Assembly (NCBI GenBank): GCA_040954595.2
Contig: CM082594.2
Location: 558,001-622,000 of the forward strand
DNA from: Balanoglossus misakiensis
Lineage: Eukaryota > Hemichordata
Length of the DNA: 64,000 nucleotides
Reading direction: 5' to 3'
A program made the translations under genes and the position numbers. Shown piece by piece: positions 48,763 through 60,457 of this stretch (position 1 is its first letter; each line of letters starts with the position of its first letter). The notes beneath the pieces were generated by a model. It searched no databases, was not told the origin of the DNA, and saw nothing but the letters and a program-made list of their open reading frames with translations.

Positions 48763-51591
48763 GTAATTACTATGTTTTAAATCGTTGACATTAATCTGCA
48801 CATTCATAAATCAGTCTGTTTGAACTGTAGCTAGCAGTAACTTCGAATCAAGTGGCCGAAAGTGTGTTCCGCACGCAATAAAAGCGTACTGCCTTTGCTT
48901 TTAGACATATGATGAACATTACTTAGTCATTTGTGTGTTTTTGAACGGAGTTGTTTGGTTAGCGGCTGTATGATGGAAAATTGCCATGATTATGTTCAAC
49001 TAACAAATGTAATGAGAGTCACTCATTCTTCCATGCTATCCCAAAATACTCATTGTTCTGCAGGAAATGACACATGTGGTTGATAAACTAACTTTAACAC
49101 ATACACAAGGCATAAACAAACTGCACACAATAAGCTTGCACACTTCATCACTATTGTTTGTGACATCTTTATTGTTCATGACACCTGGAGATAAGCATGT
49201 CTTTGTCATGTTTTGCATTGTAGTGAAGAGAACAATATAAAACTGGAGAATTGAAGCCTGTGTAAAGGTTTTAAGAGCTATGAACATACAGCTGTTTTTT
49301 ACAAACTGAACCAGACTTCTTTTACCAGCATTTGCAATTTTGGGAAAATAACTAGTGAGGTACCAGTTATTTTGAGGGCAGAGTATAAAGTGTCCTGTGC
49401 AAAAATATACATTTATCAGTCAAATCTAAGCTCGTATTGTTCTCTATATCATATTCTTACAGATTTTCAGGAAATGATGGCCGGGTTAAATTCCTTACAT
49501 GATATTATTGAAGATGAAAGGAAAGATGGCCTGGATTTTCGTTGTGAAGCCAGAGAACAATTACGTTCATTGGTCGAAAAGATAAGGGACCTTGAAGACA
49601 AACAGAGTAACAGTGCAGCAGCAGCATCTGACAACAGAGAACTATCAAAAACTGCAACTCCAGCAGAGTTATCAGTAAGTTTTTTTTTTAACTGTGTTCC
49701 CCCCATCTTGGAAAATGGCATAGCATTGTGGGACGATTGACGGTGGGGAAGCCATGTCACCCAAGCCATAGCATTCTAGTGTAGACACCATATCAAGAAA
49801 CTTAGCTATGTTTCTTGATACGATGCCTACACTAGGATGCCATTGCTTGAGTGACATGGCTTCTCCCCCCCCCCTCAATCGTCCCACAATGCTATGCCAT
49901 TTTCCAAGATGGCAGAAACACAGTATGTCTCTTTTGTACATAATTTTTTGCATTCCTCTGACCCCAAGATATAAATTTTGTAACAGCTGTTGATCAGAAA
50001 GAAAGAAGTTAGTTCTTGACATTTCTTGTTTATATTTCTTTTAAACAGATGAAGATAAAAAACATTCAGGCCAATGGTGGAGATGAAGTGCAGTTTAGAG
50101 TTCCAGATGGGTAAGTATAATAAGTGCTTTTGAAAAATCAATACTTAAGTGACTACAGTAATATCTTATATGACCTCCGATTGCAATGTTTGTTTTATAC
50201 ACTCCTGAAAGTCTCTTGAAAAAATGTAACGGGTGCTTGGAAATAATAAATGTACAACTTTGATTTTGTATTGCGTTGGCTGTTTTCCAAGAAAATATCA
50301 CTGTTTATGGTGTCATCCAAAGCAAAATAGCTCCTGAGATTGGACAATGGTATTTTTATAGCGTATTTAAGCTTTTATATTATAGAGCTGGGATTTTCAG
50401 CAACTAGTTACAATATCTCAACAGTGAAAAGTGTCAAATTATATGGGGAAGTTGATCGGGATAAAATTGCCTTTGCTGGCTATAAAAGTCAATTCAATGT
50501 AAATGATTTGGGATGAATAACATGTTTTATATATTAATATTTACCTTTCATACCATTGCTACAGGTGGAATACAATGCATAATGTTGCAGTCAGGGAAAA
50601 GATGATGAGTGAGCTGTCCCTGAAGTTTAGCAATAAATTTACAGAAAAAGAATACAAGAGTAAGTTTGTCTTTTTGTGTAAAAATAAACTTAATACAAAG
50701 GAAGTTACTGTGAAATAGCTTAAGGAAGCAACTCTAGCACCGTGGGCGCAACAATAGGCAAGCCATTGTGACAATGATTGTACCTTATTCTTTTTCCTAC
50801 TTTTTCCTGTTGTGCTACTGAACTTGTAAGATTAATGTTTAAAAAAAGCAATACAATGAAATGAATGAATGTTGTCATTAACAGTTATTAACATTCTTTT
50901 TTACTATTTGCAGTGGCAATTAGGAGAAATTACGAAAATACAAGATTAAAATATAGAGAAGGTGCAGATTTAGCTCTGAGGGAGAAAAACAAGATCAGAC
51001 GGAAGGGGCATGCTACAAGATGGCAGGTAATTACTTTATGCTATTTACAAGTCATTTGCTAATTTATCTAATAAGCAAAATGCATTTCCGGTCTGTACAT
51101 ATATGCCTTAATGCAACAGTTCCTGGTAGATTTTTAAATGATGTCACTACATCAGCAAAGCATGAGTAAATGTCATTCAAGAGGCATCTTCCAGCAGGCA
51201 GGTTCACCATGATACGAAATGCCATTCAAAGAAAAATTTGACTTGATATGTTAGATTTTTTAAAAATATTAATACAGTTCATTTTTTTTATTTTCAGACA
51301 TTAAAAAGGAGAGAAAGGGTCATCAATGCAGATGAGAAAGAATTCTGGGCAAGGGTAAAGGCGGAACTAATGTCGGACGAGGAAGTTGGTGAATCAGAGA
51401 ACACAGTCGTAGTCAAGACGCCGGCCTGGAGAGCTGCACCCCTTAATGAACTGATCAAAACACTTGACAGGAGACTAGAGGAAAAGGGAATTTTAGGCAG
51501 ACTAGTCAAAAAAAGGCAACGCTCAGCAACTCCATCATCCCGGTCCCGTCCAATCAATGTTTATTCAGAAAACTATGTTGAACCTCAGTAA
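48492..51591 (+). CDS. CACTA accessory protein, six exons, 348 aa, C14orf93-like
   Basis: Function unknown. Exons: 48492-48762, 49463-49674, 50049-50110, 50565-50659, 50914-51026, 51298-51591; GT-AG introns and matching phases give 1047 nt with no stop until 51589. Residues 1-90 are Ser/Arg/Thr-rich and probably disordered. Residues ~100-140 look like a coiled coil (LDFRCEAREQLRSLVEKIRDL). Residues ~183-348 form a basic block with WNTMHNVAVREKM, KFTEKEYKMAIRRNYE, ELMSDEE (274-280) and LNELIKTLDRRL. From memory this order of blocks, including ELMSDEE, resembles the C-terminal half of vertebrate C14orf93; no search was run. Placement opposite the transposase suggests a TNPA-like accessory role (end binding or regulation), which is inference. 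A host gene captured by the element is the alternative. Confidence 0.8.
49463..49674 (+). CDS. Accessory gene exon 2 (coiled coil)
   Basis: 212 nt, acceptor TTCTTACAG, donor TCA|GTAAGT. The nearer AG at 49469-49470 would put the exon out of frame, so the upstream acceptor is chosen. Confidence 0.78.
49691..49924. mobile_element. Foldback element in accessory-gene intron 2
   Basis: Nearly the whole 234 bp is one long palindrome centred near 49807: CCATCTTGGAAAATGGCATA at 49703 is mirrored by sequence ending at 49912, and weaker pairing runs out to 49691 and 49924. The loop is only a few bases (TATCAAGAAAC ... GTTTCTTGATA). Lies inside the intron. No clear target duplication. Confidence 0.82.
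50049..50110 (+). CDS. Accessory gene exon 3
   Basis: 62 nt, acceptor TTTTAAACAG, donor GG|GTAAGT. Encodes MKIKNIQANGGDEVQFRVPD. Confidence 0.72.
50565..50659 (+). CDS. Accessory gene exon 4
   Basis: 95 nt, acceptor GCTACAG, donor AAGA|GTAAGT. Start of the conserved-looking block, with WNTMHN and KFTEKEYK. Confidence 0.78.
50914..51026 (+). CDS. Accessory gene exon 5
   Basis: 113 nt, acceptor TTTGCAG, donor CAG|GTAATT. Very basic: AIRRNYENTRLKYREG and KNKIRRKGHATRWQ. Confidence 0.8.
51298..51591 (+). CDS. Accessory gene exon 6
   Basis: 97 codons and TAA, acceptor ATTTTCAG. Contains ELMSDEE and LNELIKTLDRRL, then a basic Ser/Arg tail that could be a nuclear localisation signal. Confidence 0.82.
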   Translation, partial: TLKRRERVINADEKEFWARVKAELMSDEEVGESENTVVVKTPAWRAAPLNELIKTLDRRLEEKGILGRLVKKRQRSATPSSRSRPINVYSENYVEPQ

Positions 51592-51787
51592 CATTTAAAT
51601 TGCCGAAGCTTGAAATTGTCACCATTATTTTCAATCTCAGGATATCTTTTTATTCTTCATCTTAAATTTCCTGCCATTTTTATAATATTGCAATATGTAA
51701 AAACTGAAAAAAATTTGTGGAGTTAATCTCTTATTTAAGTTTGATTTTAACAGCTATCTTTTTTATTGTAATTTATTTATGAATAAT

Positions 51788-51793
51788 AATAAA
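51788..51793 (+). terminator. Accessory-gene poly(A) signal
   Basis: AATAAA about 200 nt after the TAA stop, in AT-rich sequence; a plausible 3' end. Confidence 0.6.
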
Positions 51794-52149
51794 AAGTGAA
51801 TAATGAAAAATTTACCCTCTTCATTATTTTTTATTGTTGGCATGAATGTACTAATAGCATGAGAGGATGTGTGGATGGGAGATGTCTTGTCTTGTGTCAC
51901 AGCTTTGGTCAGTCTGTATTCCCGTATGACCCATGATATATTTGCAGACGTTTATACAATACTGATAAAATTCAACCAGTTAATTTTTCTGCCTGTAGCC
52001 TGACATCAGGATCGATTGTGCTGAAAGATTTACTGGAATGCTATCAATTACATGTACATGGGGTAATTCTGCAAATAAACAGTATGCCCTAGATGAAGAA
52101 AATCGCAGGATAAATTTAATGAAGAAGCGAAGATCAAAAATCATTAATT
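51794..52149. other. Right non-coding arm of the CACTA element
   Basis: About 350 bp between the accessory-gene 3' end and the right subterminal repeats. No open frame or structure stands out. Confidence 0.6.
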
Positions 52150-52431
52150 TGATGTTAAATCAGTCATGAATCAATATGGAACCATGAAAAAATCACACGA
52201 ATTCATGTCTGTTTTTCCAAAAGCACAGATGAATACAGACAAGTCCAAATCTTTATTCTTTGAAAAATACTGATGAATTCTTGCAGTGTATTAGATGGTA
52301 TACAGAATAGTGCTTATACTTGTCTATCCATTATGAATATATCTGTATTCACAGTGAATACTTTCTATATTAACAATGGACTAGACTGTATTCAACTAAA
52401 ATACAGGCGATTGTCCATGCTTATATTGTAA
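52150..52431. promoter_or_regulatory. Right subterminal repeat region
   Basis: Mirror of the left region with AATACAG, CTGTATT and GAATAC motifs and the inverted copy of the shared 16-mer at 52304-52319. Confidence 0.75.
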
Positions 52432-52455
52432 GTATTATAGGGTTTTCATGCAGTG
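52432..52455 (-). repeat. CACTA terminal inverted repeat, right
   Basis: 24 bp, ending CATGCAGTG on the plus strand, the mirror of the left end with no mismatch. Confidence 0.96.
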
Positions 52456-52458
52456 CTA
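52456..52458 (+). repeat. CACTA 3-bp target duplication, right
   Basis: CTA followed by GTGTCTGTCATATTGTGACGG, which is the normal satellite continuation. Confidence 0.9.
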
Positions 52459-52605
52459 GTGTCTGTCATATTGTGACGGTGATTTAGCAGAGCCAGGCCC
52501 TAGAAAAATCTATATGTTCAACGTTACCAGTGTGCAACTGTTTCTGCTCTAGAGTGTCAGGGTTTTAGCCGACTTATGCTGTAGGAAATCTGAGTTAATG
52601 AATGG

Positions 52606-54646
52606 GAATTCAATGTTAGAAAACCCGTGTGGAAAGTATCTCTACCCGTTTGAAACTAAGAAAAGAATTTATTCTTATTTATTTTGTAAAAAAGACAATT
52701 TTTCGAAAAAAAGTCGAAAATGGTAATTTTGTCTTGGGTGATTCAAATTATACCGCCTTTTCTGGAATTTGCTGCACTTCTTACAAGAGAACGACACTTC
52801 ATGCTCCATAATATTTCGGAAAATGAAGAAAAGAGTTATTTTTTTATGATTTTTTAAAAATTTACCATTTTTGTCAAAATATGGCCAAAATGGCTATTTT
52901 TTCTTGAATTCCGTCAATATATCTGCATTTTTGGAGTGGTCGAAAGTTTTAACATACAATCAACATGTCATATATGATCAGGGCACCAAATTCGAAGAAC
53001 AAAGGTTTTTTTATTTTTTTTCTTCTAAAAATGACATTTTCAAGGAAAATTTGGTAAAACGCAATTTTGTCTGCAGTGAGCCAAATTAGACGGTCTTTTG
53101 TGGAATTTGTATCGATATATACATACGAAGAGCATTCTATACTCCATCAGATTTCCGAAAATGTAGAAAACAGGTATTTTTTTGTAATTTTCAAAAATTT
53201 ACCATTTTGACCAAATTGTGGCTAAAATTGTTATTTTCGTGTTGAATGCCGCCAGTGTCACTGCTTTTAAAAGTCATAAAAACTTTTAACATACAAGCAA
53301 TTGTTTATATATGATCAGGTCACCGAATTAAAAAAATAAAGAATGTTTTGCCTAAAAATGACCTTTTTGGTGCAAAAACGAATAAAACGCAATTTTGTAT
53401 TAAATCAGAATGCATTTTTTATAATCAGCACCATTTTTACATGTAATGGAAATACATCATCAGATATCCAAATATGAAAAAATAATTTAGATTTTAGATG
53501 ATTGTCCAAAATTAGCTGATATCTAATAAATATAGTATTGAACCGTTCTGTCCCCCCCCCCCCCTACATTATATGCGGTACGCCGATGTCAGCTTACCCG
53601 GCAGTACTGCAGGCCGTGTCCCCAACTAAAGTCGGTGTTTGAAACGCCCTGGTTAAATTCGGGCTTTCTCTATAAATTGACAGGCAATAATGCAGTCCTA
53701 CCGGAACAAATGTCGAGTGTTGACCCGCTGTGACTTTCCCTCTTCGGTTTGCCCGACTTAGCCAACGTCTTTGTACTAGAGTGTCGGGTCTTTTGCAGAG
53801 CCAGGCCGAAGGAAATCCGACTTGATCACCGTTGCTAACGAACGCTAGTGTCTGTCATGGTGTGCCGGGGTTTTAGTCGGGCCAGGCCGTAGGAGATCTG
53901 ACTTGATCATCGTGGTCAATGTACGCGTGTTTCCGCTCTAAAGTGCCGGGGCTTCAGCTAAACCAGGCCGTAGGACATCCGCCGTAATCACCGTTGATAA
54001 CTTACGCCAGTCTGTGTCATATAGAGCCGGTGCACCAGCCGAGTCACGCCGTAGGAAATCTGACTTGATCAACGTGGTCAATGTACGCCTGTTTCTGCTC
54101 TAGAATGCCGGGGCTTCAGCTGAGCCAGGCCGTAGGAAACCCGACGTGATTACCGTTGTTAACTTACGCCAGTCTGTGTCCTATATATAGTGCCGGGGCA
54201 TCAGCCGTGCCAGGCCGAAGGAAATGTGAGTAGATCAACGTGGTCTCTGTACGCGTGTTTCTGCTCTAGAGTGCCAGGGCTTTAGCCAAGCCATGCCGTA
54301 GGAAATCTGACTTGATCAACGTTGCTAACGAACGCTAGTGTCTGTCATAGTGTGCCGGGGTTTTAGTCGAGCCAAGCCGTAGGAGATCAGACTTGATCAA
54401 CGTGGTCTCTGTACGCGTGTTTCTGCTCTAGAGTGCCGGGGCTTTATCCAAGCCATGCCGTAGAAAATCTGACTTGATCACCGTTGCTAACGTACGCTAG
54501 TGTCTGTCATATTGTGACGGACATTTAGCGGAGCCAGGCCGTAGAAAAATCGACTTGTTCAACGTTACCAGTGTGCAACTGTTTCTGCTCTAGAGTGTCA
54601 GGGTTTTAGCCGACTTATGCTGTAGGAAATCTGAGTTGATGAAGGG
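52606..54646 (+). repeat. Satellite unit 17
   Basis: 2041 bp. Marked by TGCTGCACTTCTTAC in the AT-rich part, shared only with unit 22. Confidence 0.9.
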
Positions 54647-56690
54647 GAATTCAATGTTAGAAAACCCGTGTGGAAAGTATCTCTACCCGTTTGAAACTAA
54701 GAAAAGAATTTATTCTTATTTATTTTGTAAAAAAGACAATTTTTCGAAAACATGTCGAAAATGGTAATTTTGTCTTGGGTGATTGAAATTATACCGCCTT
54801 TTCTGGAATTTGCAGCACTTTTTACAAGAGAACGACACTTCATGCTCCATAATATTTCCGAAAAAATAAGAAAAGAGTTAATTTTTTATGATTTTTTAAA
54901 AATTTACCATTTTTGTCAAAATATGGCCAAAATGGCTATTTTTTCTTGAATTCCGTCAATATCTCTGCATTTTTGGAGTGGTCGAAAGTCTTAACATACA
55001 ATCAACATGTCATATATGATCAGGGCACCAAATTCGAAGAACAAAGGTTTTTTAATTTTTTTTTCTAAAAATGACATTTTCAAGGAAAATTTGGTAAAAC
55101 GCAATTTTGTCTGCAGTGAGCCAAATTAGACGGTCTTTTGTGGAATTTGTATCGATATATACATGCGAAGAGCATTCTATACTCCATCAGATTTCCGAAA
55201 ATGTAGAAAACAGGTATTTTTTGTAATTTTCAAAAATTTACCATTTTGACCAAATTGTGGCTACAATTGTTATTTTCGTGTTGAATGCCGCCAGTGTCAC
55301 TGCTTTTAAAAGTCATAAAAACTTTTAACATACAAGCAATTGTTTATATATGATCAGGTCACCGAATTAAAAAAATAAAGAATGTTTTGCCTAAAAATGA
55401 CCTTTTTGGTGCAAAAACGAATAAAACGCAATTTTGTATTGAATCAGAATGCATTTTTTATAATCAGCACCATTTTTACATATAATGGAAATTTCATACA
55501 TCATCAGATATCCAAATATGAAAAAATGATTTAGATTTTAGATGATTGTCCAAAATTAGTTGATATCTAATAAATGTAGTATTGAACCATTCTGTTCCCC
55601 CCCCCCCCTACATTATATGCGGTACGCCGATGTCAGCTTACCCGGCAGTACTGCAGGCCGTGCCCCCAACTAACGTCGGTGTTTGAAACGCCCTGGTTAA
55701 TTTCGGGCTTTCTCTATAAATTGACAGGCAATAATGCAGTCCTACCCGAACAAATGTCAAGTGTTGAACCGCTGTGACTTTCCCTCTTCGGTTTGCCCGA
55801 CTTAGCCAACGTCTTTGTACTAGAGTGTCGGGTCTTTTGCAGAGCCAGGCCGAAGGAAATCCGACTTGATCACCGTTGCTAACGAACGCTAGTGTCTATC
55901 ATGGTGTGCCGGGGTTTTAGTCGAGCCAGGCCGTAGGAGATCTGACTTGATCATCGTGGTCAATGTACGCGTGTTTCCGCTCTAAAGTACCGGGGCTTCA
56001 GGTAAACCAGGCCGTAGGAAATCCGACGTAATCACCGTTGATAACTTACGCCAGTCTGTGTCATATAGAGCCGGTGCACCAGCCGAGTCACGCCGTAGGA
56101 AATCTGACTTGATCAACGTGGTCAATGTACGCCTGTTTCTGCTCTAGAGTGCCGGGGCTTCAGCTGAGCCAGGCCGTAGGAAACCCGACGTGATTACCGT
56201 TGTTAACTTACGCCAGTCTGTGTCATATATATAGTGCCGGGGCATCAGCCGTGCCAGGCCGAAGGGAATGTGAGTAGATCAACGTGGTCTCTGTACGCGT
56301 GTTTCTGCTCTAGAGTGCCAGGGCTTTAGCCAAGCCATGCCGTAGGAAATCTGACTTGATCAACGTTGCTAACGAACGCTAGTGTCTGTCATAGTGTGCC
56401 GGGGTTTTAGTCGAGCCAAGCCGTAGGAGATCAGACTTGATCAACGTGGTCTCTGTACGCGTGTTTCTGCTCTAGAGTGCCGGGGCTTTATCCAAGCCAT
56501 GCCGTAGAAAATCTGACTTGATCACCGTTGCTAACGTACGCTAGTGTCTGTCATATTGTGACGGAGATTTAGCCGAGCCAGGCCATAGAAAAATCGACTT
56601 GTTCAACGTTACCAGTGTGCAACTGTTTCTGCTCTAGAGTGTCAGGGTTTTAGCCGACTTATGCTGTAGGAAATCTGAGTTGATGAACGG
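54647..56690 (+). repeat. Satellite unit 18
   Basis: 2044 bp. Same variant set as units 13 and 20 (TCTATCATGG, TACCGGGGCTTCAGGT). Confidence 0.9.
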
Positions 56691-58412
56691 GAATTCAATG
56701 TTAGAAAACCCTTGTGGAAAGTATCTCTACCCGTTTGAAACTAAGAAAAGAATTTATTCTTATTTATTTTGTAAAAAAGACAATTTTTCGAAAAAAAGTC
56801 GAAAATGGTAATTTTGTCTTGGGTGATTCAAATTATACCGCCTTTTCTGGAATTTGCTGAACTTCTTACAAGAGAACGACACTTCATGCTCCATAATATT
56901 TCGGAAAATGAAGAAAGGAGTTATTTTTTTATGATTTTTTAAAAATTTACCATTTTAGTCAAAATATGGCCAAAATGGCTATTTTTTCTTGAATTCCGTC
57001 AATATATCTGCATTTTTGGAGTGGTCGAAAGTTTTAACATACAATCAACATGTCATATATGATCAGGGCACCAAATTCGAAGAACAAAGGTTTTTTTATT
57101 TTTTTTCTTCTAAAAATGACATTTTCAAGGAAAATTTGGTAAAACGCATTTTGTCTGCAGTGAGCCAAATTAGACGGTCTTTTGTGGAATTTGTATCGAT
57201 ATATACATACGAAGAGCATTCTATACTCCATCAGATTTCCGAAAATGTAGAAAACAGGTATTTTTTTGTAATTTTCAAAAATTTACCATTTTGACCAAAT
57301 TGTGGCTAAAATTGTTATTTTCGTGTTGAATGCCGCCAGTGTCACTGCTTTTAAAAGTCATAAAAACTTTTAACATACAAGCAATTGTTTATATATGATC
57401 AGGTCACCGAATTAAAAAAATAAAGAATGTTTTGCCTAAAAATGACCTTTTTGGTGTAAAAACGAATAAAACGCAATTTTGTATTAAATCAGAATGCATT
57501 TTTTATAATCAGCACCATTTTTACATGTAATGGAAATGTCATACATCATCAGATATCCAAATATGAAAAAATGATTTAGATTTTAGATGATTGTCCAAAA
57601 TCAGCTGATATCTAATAAATGTAGTATTGAACCGTTCTGTCCCCCCCCCCCCCCTACATTATATGCGGTACGCCGATGTCAGCTTACCCGGCAGTACTGC
57701 AGGCCGTGCACCCAACTAACGTCGGTGTTTGAAACGCCCTGGTTAAATTCGGGCTTTCTCTATAAATTGACAGGCAATAATGCAGTCCTACCGGAACAAA
57801 TGTCAAGTGTAGAACCGCTGTGACTTTCCCTGTTCGGTTTGCCCGACTTAGCCAACGTCTTTGTACTAGAGTGTCGGGTCTTTTGCAGAGCCAGGCCGAA
57901 GGAAATCCGACTTGATCACCGTTGTTAACTTACGCCAGTCTGTGTCCTATATATAGTGCCGGGGCATCAGCCGTGCCAGGCCGAAGGAAATGTGAGTAGA
58001 TCAACGTGGTCTCTGTACGCGTGTTTCTGCTCTAGAGTGCCAGGGCTTTAGCCAAGCCATGCCGTAGGAAATCTGACTTGATCAACGTTGCTAACGAACG
58101 CTAGTGTCTGTCATAGTGTGCCAGGGTTTTAGTCGAGCCAAGCCGTAGGAGATCAGACTTGATTAACGTGGTCTCTGTACGCGTGTTTCTGCTCTAGAGT
58201 GCTGGGGCTTTATCCAAGCCATGCCGTAGAAAATCTGACTTGATCACCGTTGCTAACGTACGCTAGTGTCTGTCATATTGTGACGGAGATTTAGCCGAGC
58301 CAGGCCGTAGAAAAATCGACATGTTCAACGTTACCAGTGTGCAACTGTTTCTGCTCTAGAGTGTCAGGGTTTTAGCCGACTTATGCTGTAGGAAATCTGA
58401 GTTGATGAACGG
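56691..58412 (+). repeat. Satellite unit 19, four subrepeats lost
   Basis: 1722 bp. At about 57914-57924 the head of subrepeat 1 is joined within GATCACCGTTG to the tail of subrepeat 5, removing about 322 bp (four subrepeats). Otherwise matches unit 21. Confidence 0.9.
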
Positions 58413-60457
58413 GAATTCAATGTTAGAAAACCCTTGTGGAAAGTATCTCTACCCGTTTGAAACTAAGAAAAGAATTTATTCTTATTTATTTTGTAAAAAA
58501 GACAATTTTTCGAAAAAAAGTCGAAAATGGTAATTTTGTCTTGGGTGATTGAAATTATACCGCCTTTTCTGGAATTTGCTGAACTTCTTACAAGAGAACG
58601 ACACTTCATGCTCCATAATATTTCCGAAAAAATAAGAAAAGAGTTAATTTTTTATGATTTTTTAAAAATTTACCATTTTTGTCAAAATATGGCCAAAATG
58701 GCTATTTTTTCTTGAATTCCGTCAATATCTCTGCATTTTTGGAGTGGTCGAAAGTCTTAACATACAATCAACATGTCATATATGATCAGGGCACCAAATT
58801 CGAAGAACAAAGGTTTTTTAATTTTTTTTTCTAAAAATGACATTTTCAAGGAAAATTTGGTAAAACGCAATTTTGTCTGCAGTGAGCCAAATTAGACGGT
58901 CTTTTGTGGAATTTGTATCGATATATACATGCGAAGAGCATTCTATACTCCATCAGATTTCCGAAAATGTAGAAAACAGGTATTTTTTGTAATTTTCAAA
59001 AATTTACCATTTTGACCAAATTGTGGCTACAATTGTTATTTTCGTGTTGAATGCCGCCAGTGTCACTGCTTTTAAAAGTCATAAAAACTTTTAACATACA
59101 AGCAATTGTTTATATATGATCAGGTCACCGAATTAAAAAAATAAAGAATGTTTTGCCTAAAAATGACCTTTTTGGTGCAAAAACGAATAAAACGCAATTT
59201 TGTATTGAATCAGAATGCATTTTTTATAATCAGCACCATTTTTACATATAATGGAAATTTCATACATCATCAGATATCCAAATATGAAAAAATGATTTAG
59301 ATTTTAGATGATTGTCCAAAATTAGTTGATATCTAATAAATGTAGTATTGAACCATTCTGTTCCCCCCCCCCCCCTACATTATATGCGGTACGCCGATGT
59401 CAGCTTACCCGGCAGTACTGCAGGCCGTGCCCCCAACTAACGTCGGTGTTTGAAACGCCCTGGTTAATTTCGGGCTTTCTCTATAAATTGACAGGCAATA
59501 ATGCAGTCCTACCCGAACAAATGTCAAGTGTTGAACCGCTGTGACTTTCCCTCTTCGGTTTGCCCGACTTAGCCAACGTCTTTGTACTAGAGTGTCGGGT
59601 CTTTTGCAGAGCCAGGCCGAAGGAAATCCGACTTGATCACCGTTGCTAACGAACGCTAGTGTCTATCATGGTGTGCCGGGGTTTTAGTCGAGCCAGGCCG
59701 TAGGAGATCTGACTTGATCATCGTGGTCAATGTACGCGTGTTTCCGCTCTAAAGTACCGGGGCTTCAGGTAAACCAGGCCGTAGGAAATCCGACGTAATC
59801 ACCGTTGATAACTTACGCCAGTCTGTGTCATATAGAGCCGGTGCACCAGCCGAGTCACGCCGTAGGAAATCTGACTTGATCAACGTGGTCAATGTACGCC
59901 TGTTTCTGCTCTAGAGTGCCGGGGCTTCAGCTGAGCCAGGCCGTAGGAAACCCGACGTGATTACCGTTGTTAACTTACGCCAGTCTGTGTCATATATATA
60001 GTGCCGGGGCATCAGCCGTGCCAGGCCGAAGGGAATGTGAGTAGATCAACGTGGTCTCTGTACGCGTGTTTCTGCTCTAGAGTGCCAGGGCTTTAGCCAA
60101 GCCATGCCGTAGGAAATCTGACTTGATCAACGTTGCTAACGAACGCTAGTGTCTGTCATAGTGTGCCGGGGTTTTAGTCGAGCCAAGCCGTAGGAGATCA
60201 GACTTGATCAACGTGGTCTCTGTACGCGTGTTTCTGCTCTAGAGTGCCGGGGCTTTATCCAAGCCATGCCGTAGAAAATCTGACTTGATCACCGTTGCTA
60301 ACGTACGCTAGTGTCTGTCATATTGTGACGGAGATTTAGCCGAGCCAGGCCATAGAAAAATCGACTTGTTCAACGTTACCAGTGTGCAACTGTTTCTGCT
60401 CTAGAGTGTCAGGGTTTTAGCCGACTTATGCTGTAGGAAATCTGAGTTGATGAACGG
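58413..60457 (+). repeat. Satellite unit 20
   Basis: 2045 bp. Mosaic by eye: starts with the TGCTGAACTTCTTAC variant typical of units 14, 19 and 21, then follows the unit 13/18 variant set. Confidence 0.88.

Larger units (their letters stand above)
39416..52455 (-). mobile_element. Complete EnSpm/CACTA DNA transposon, 13,040 bp
   Basis: Both ends show the perfect 24-bp inverted repeat beginning CACTGCATGAAAACCCTATA, flanked by a CTA duplication (39413-39415, 52456-52458). Removing element and one CTA leaves a 2043-bp satellite unit. Subterminal regions are rich in CTGTATT/AATACAG motifs and share a 16-bp inverted match at 39559-39574 and 52304-52319, about 140 bp from each end, as expected for transposase-binding sites. 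It carries a five-exon transposase gene (minus) and a six-exon accessory gene (plus) in divergent arrangement. Both reconstructed reading frames are uninterrupted with consensus splice sites, so the element may be autonomous. Strand is given as that of the transposase. Confidence 0.95.
37520..52605 (+). repeat. Satellite unit 16, split by the CACTA element
   Basis: Exactly 2043 bp after removing the 13,040-bp element and the 3-bp duplication, that is, a standard-length unit. Holds the longest poly(C) tract in the window (17 C, 38470-38486). Confidence 0.92.

Noticed and set aside
57587-57823. Recurring frame with a proline run (RSVPPPPTLYAVRRCQL) in every unit
   Set aside because: It reads across the variable poly(C) tract, which shifts frame from unit to unit, and most copies start at a non-ATG codon.
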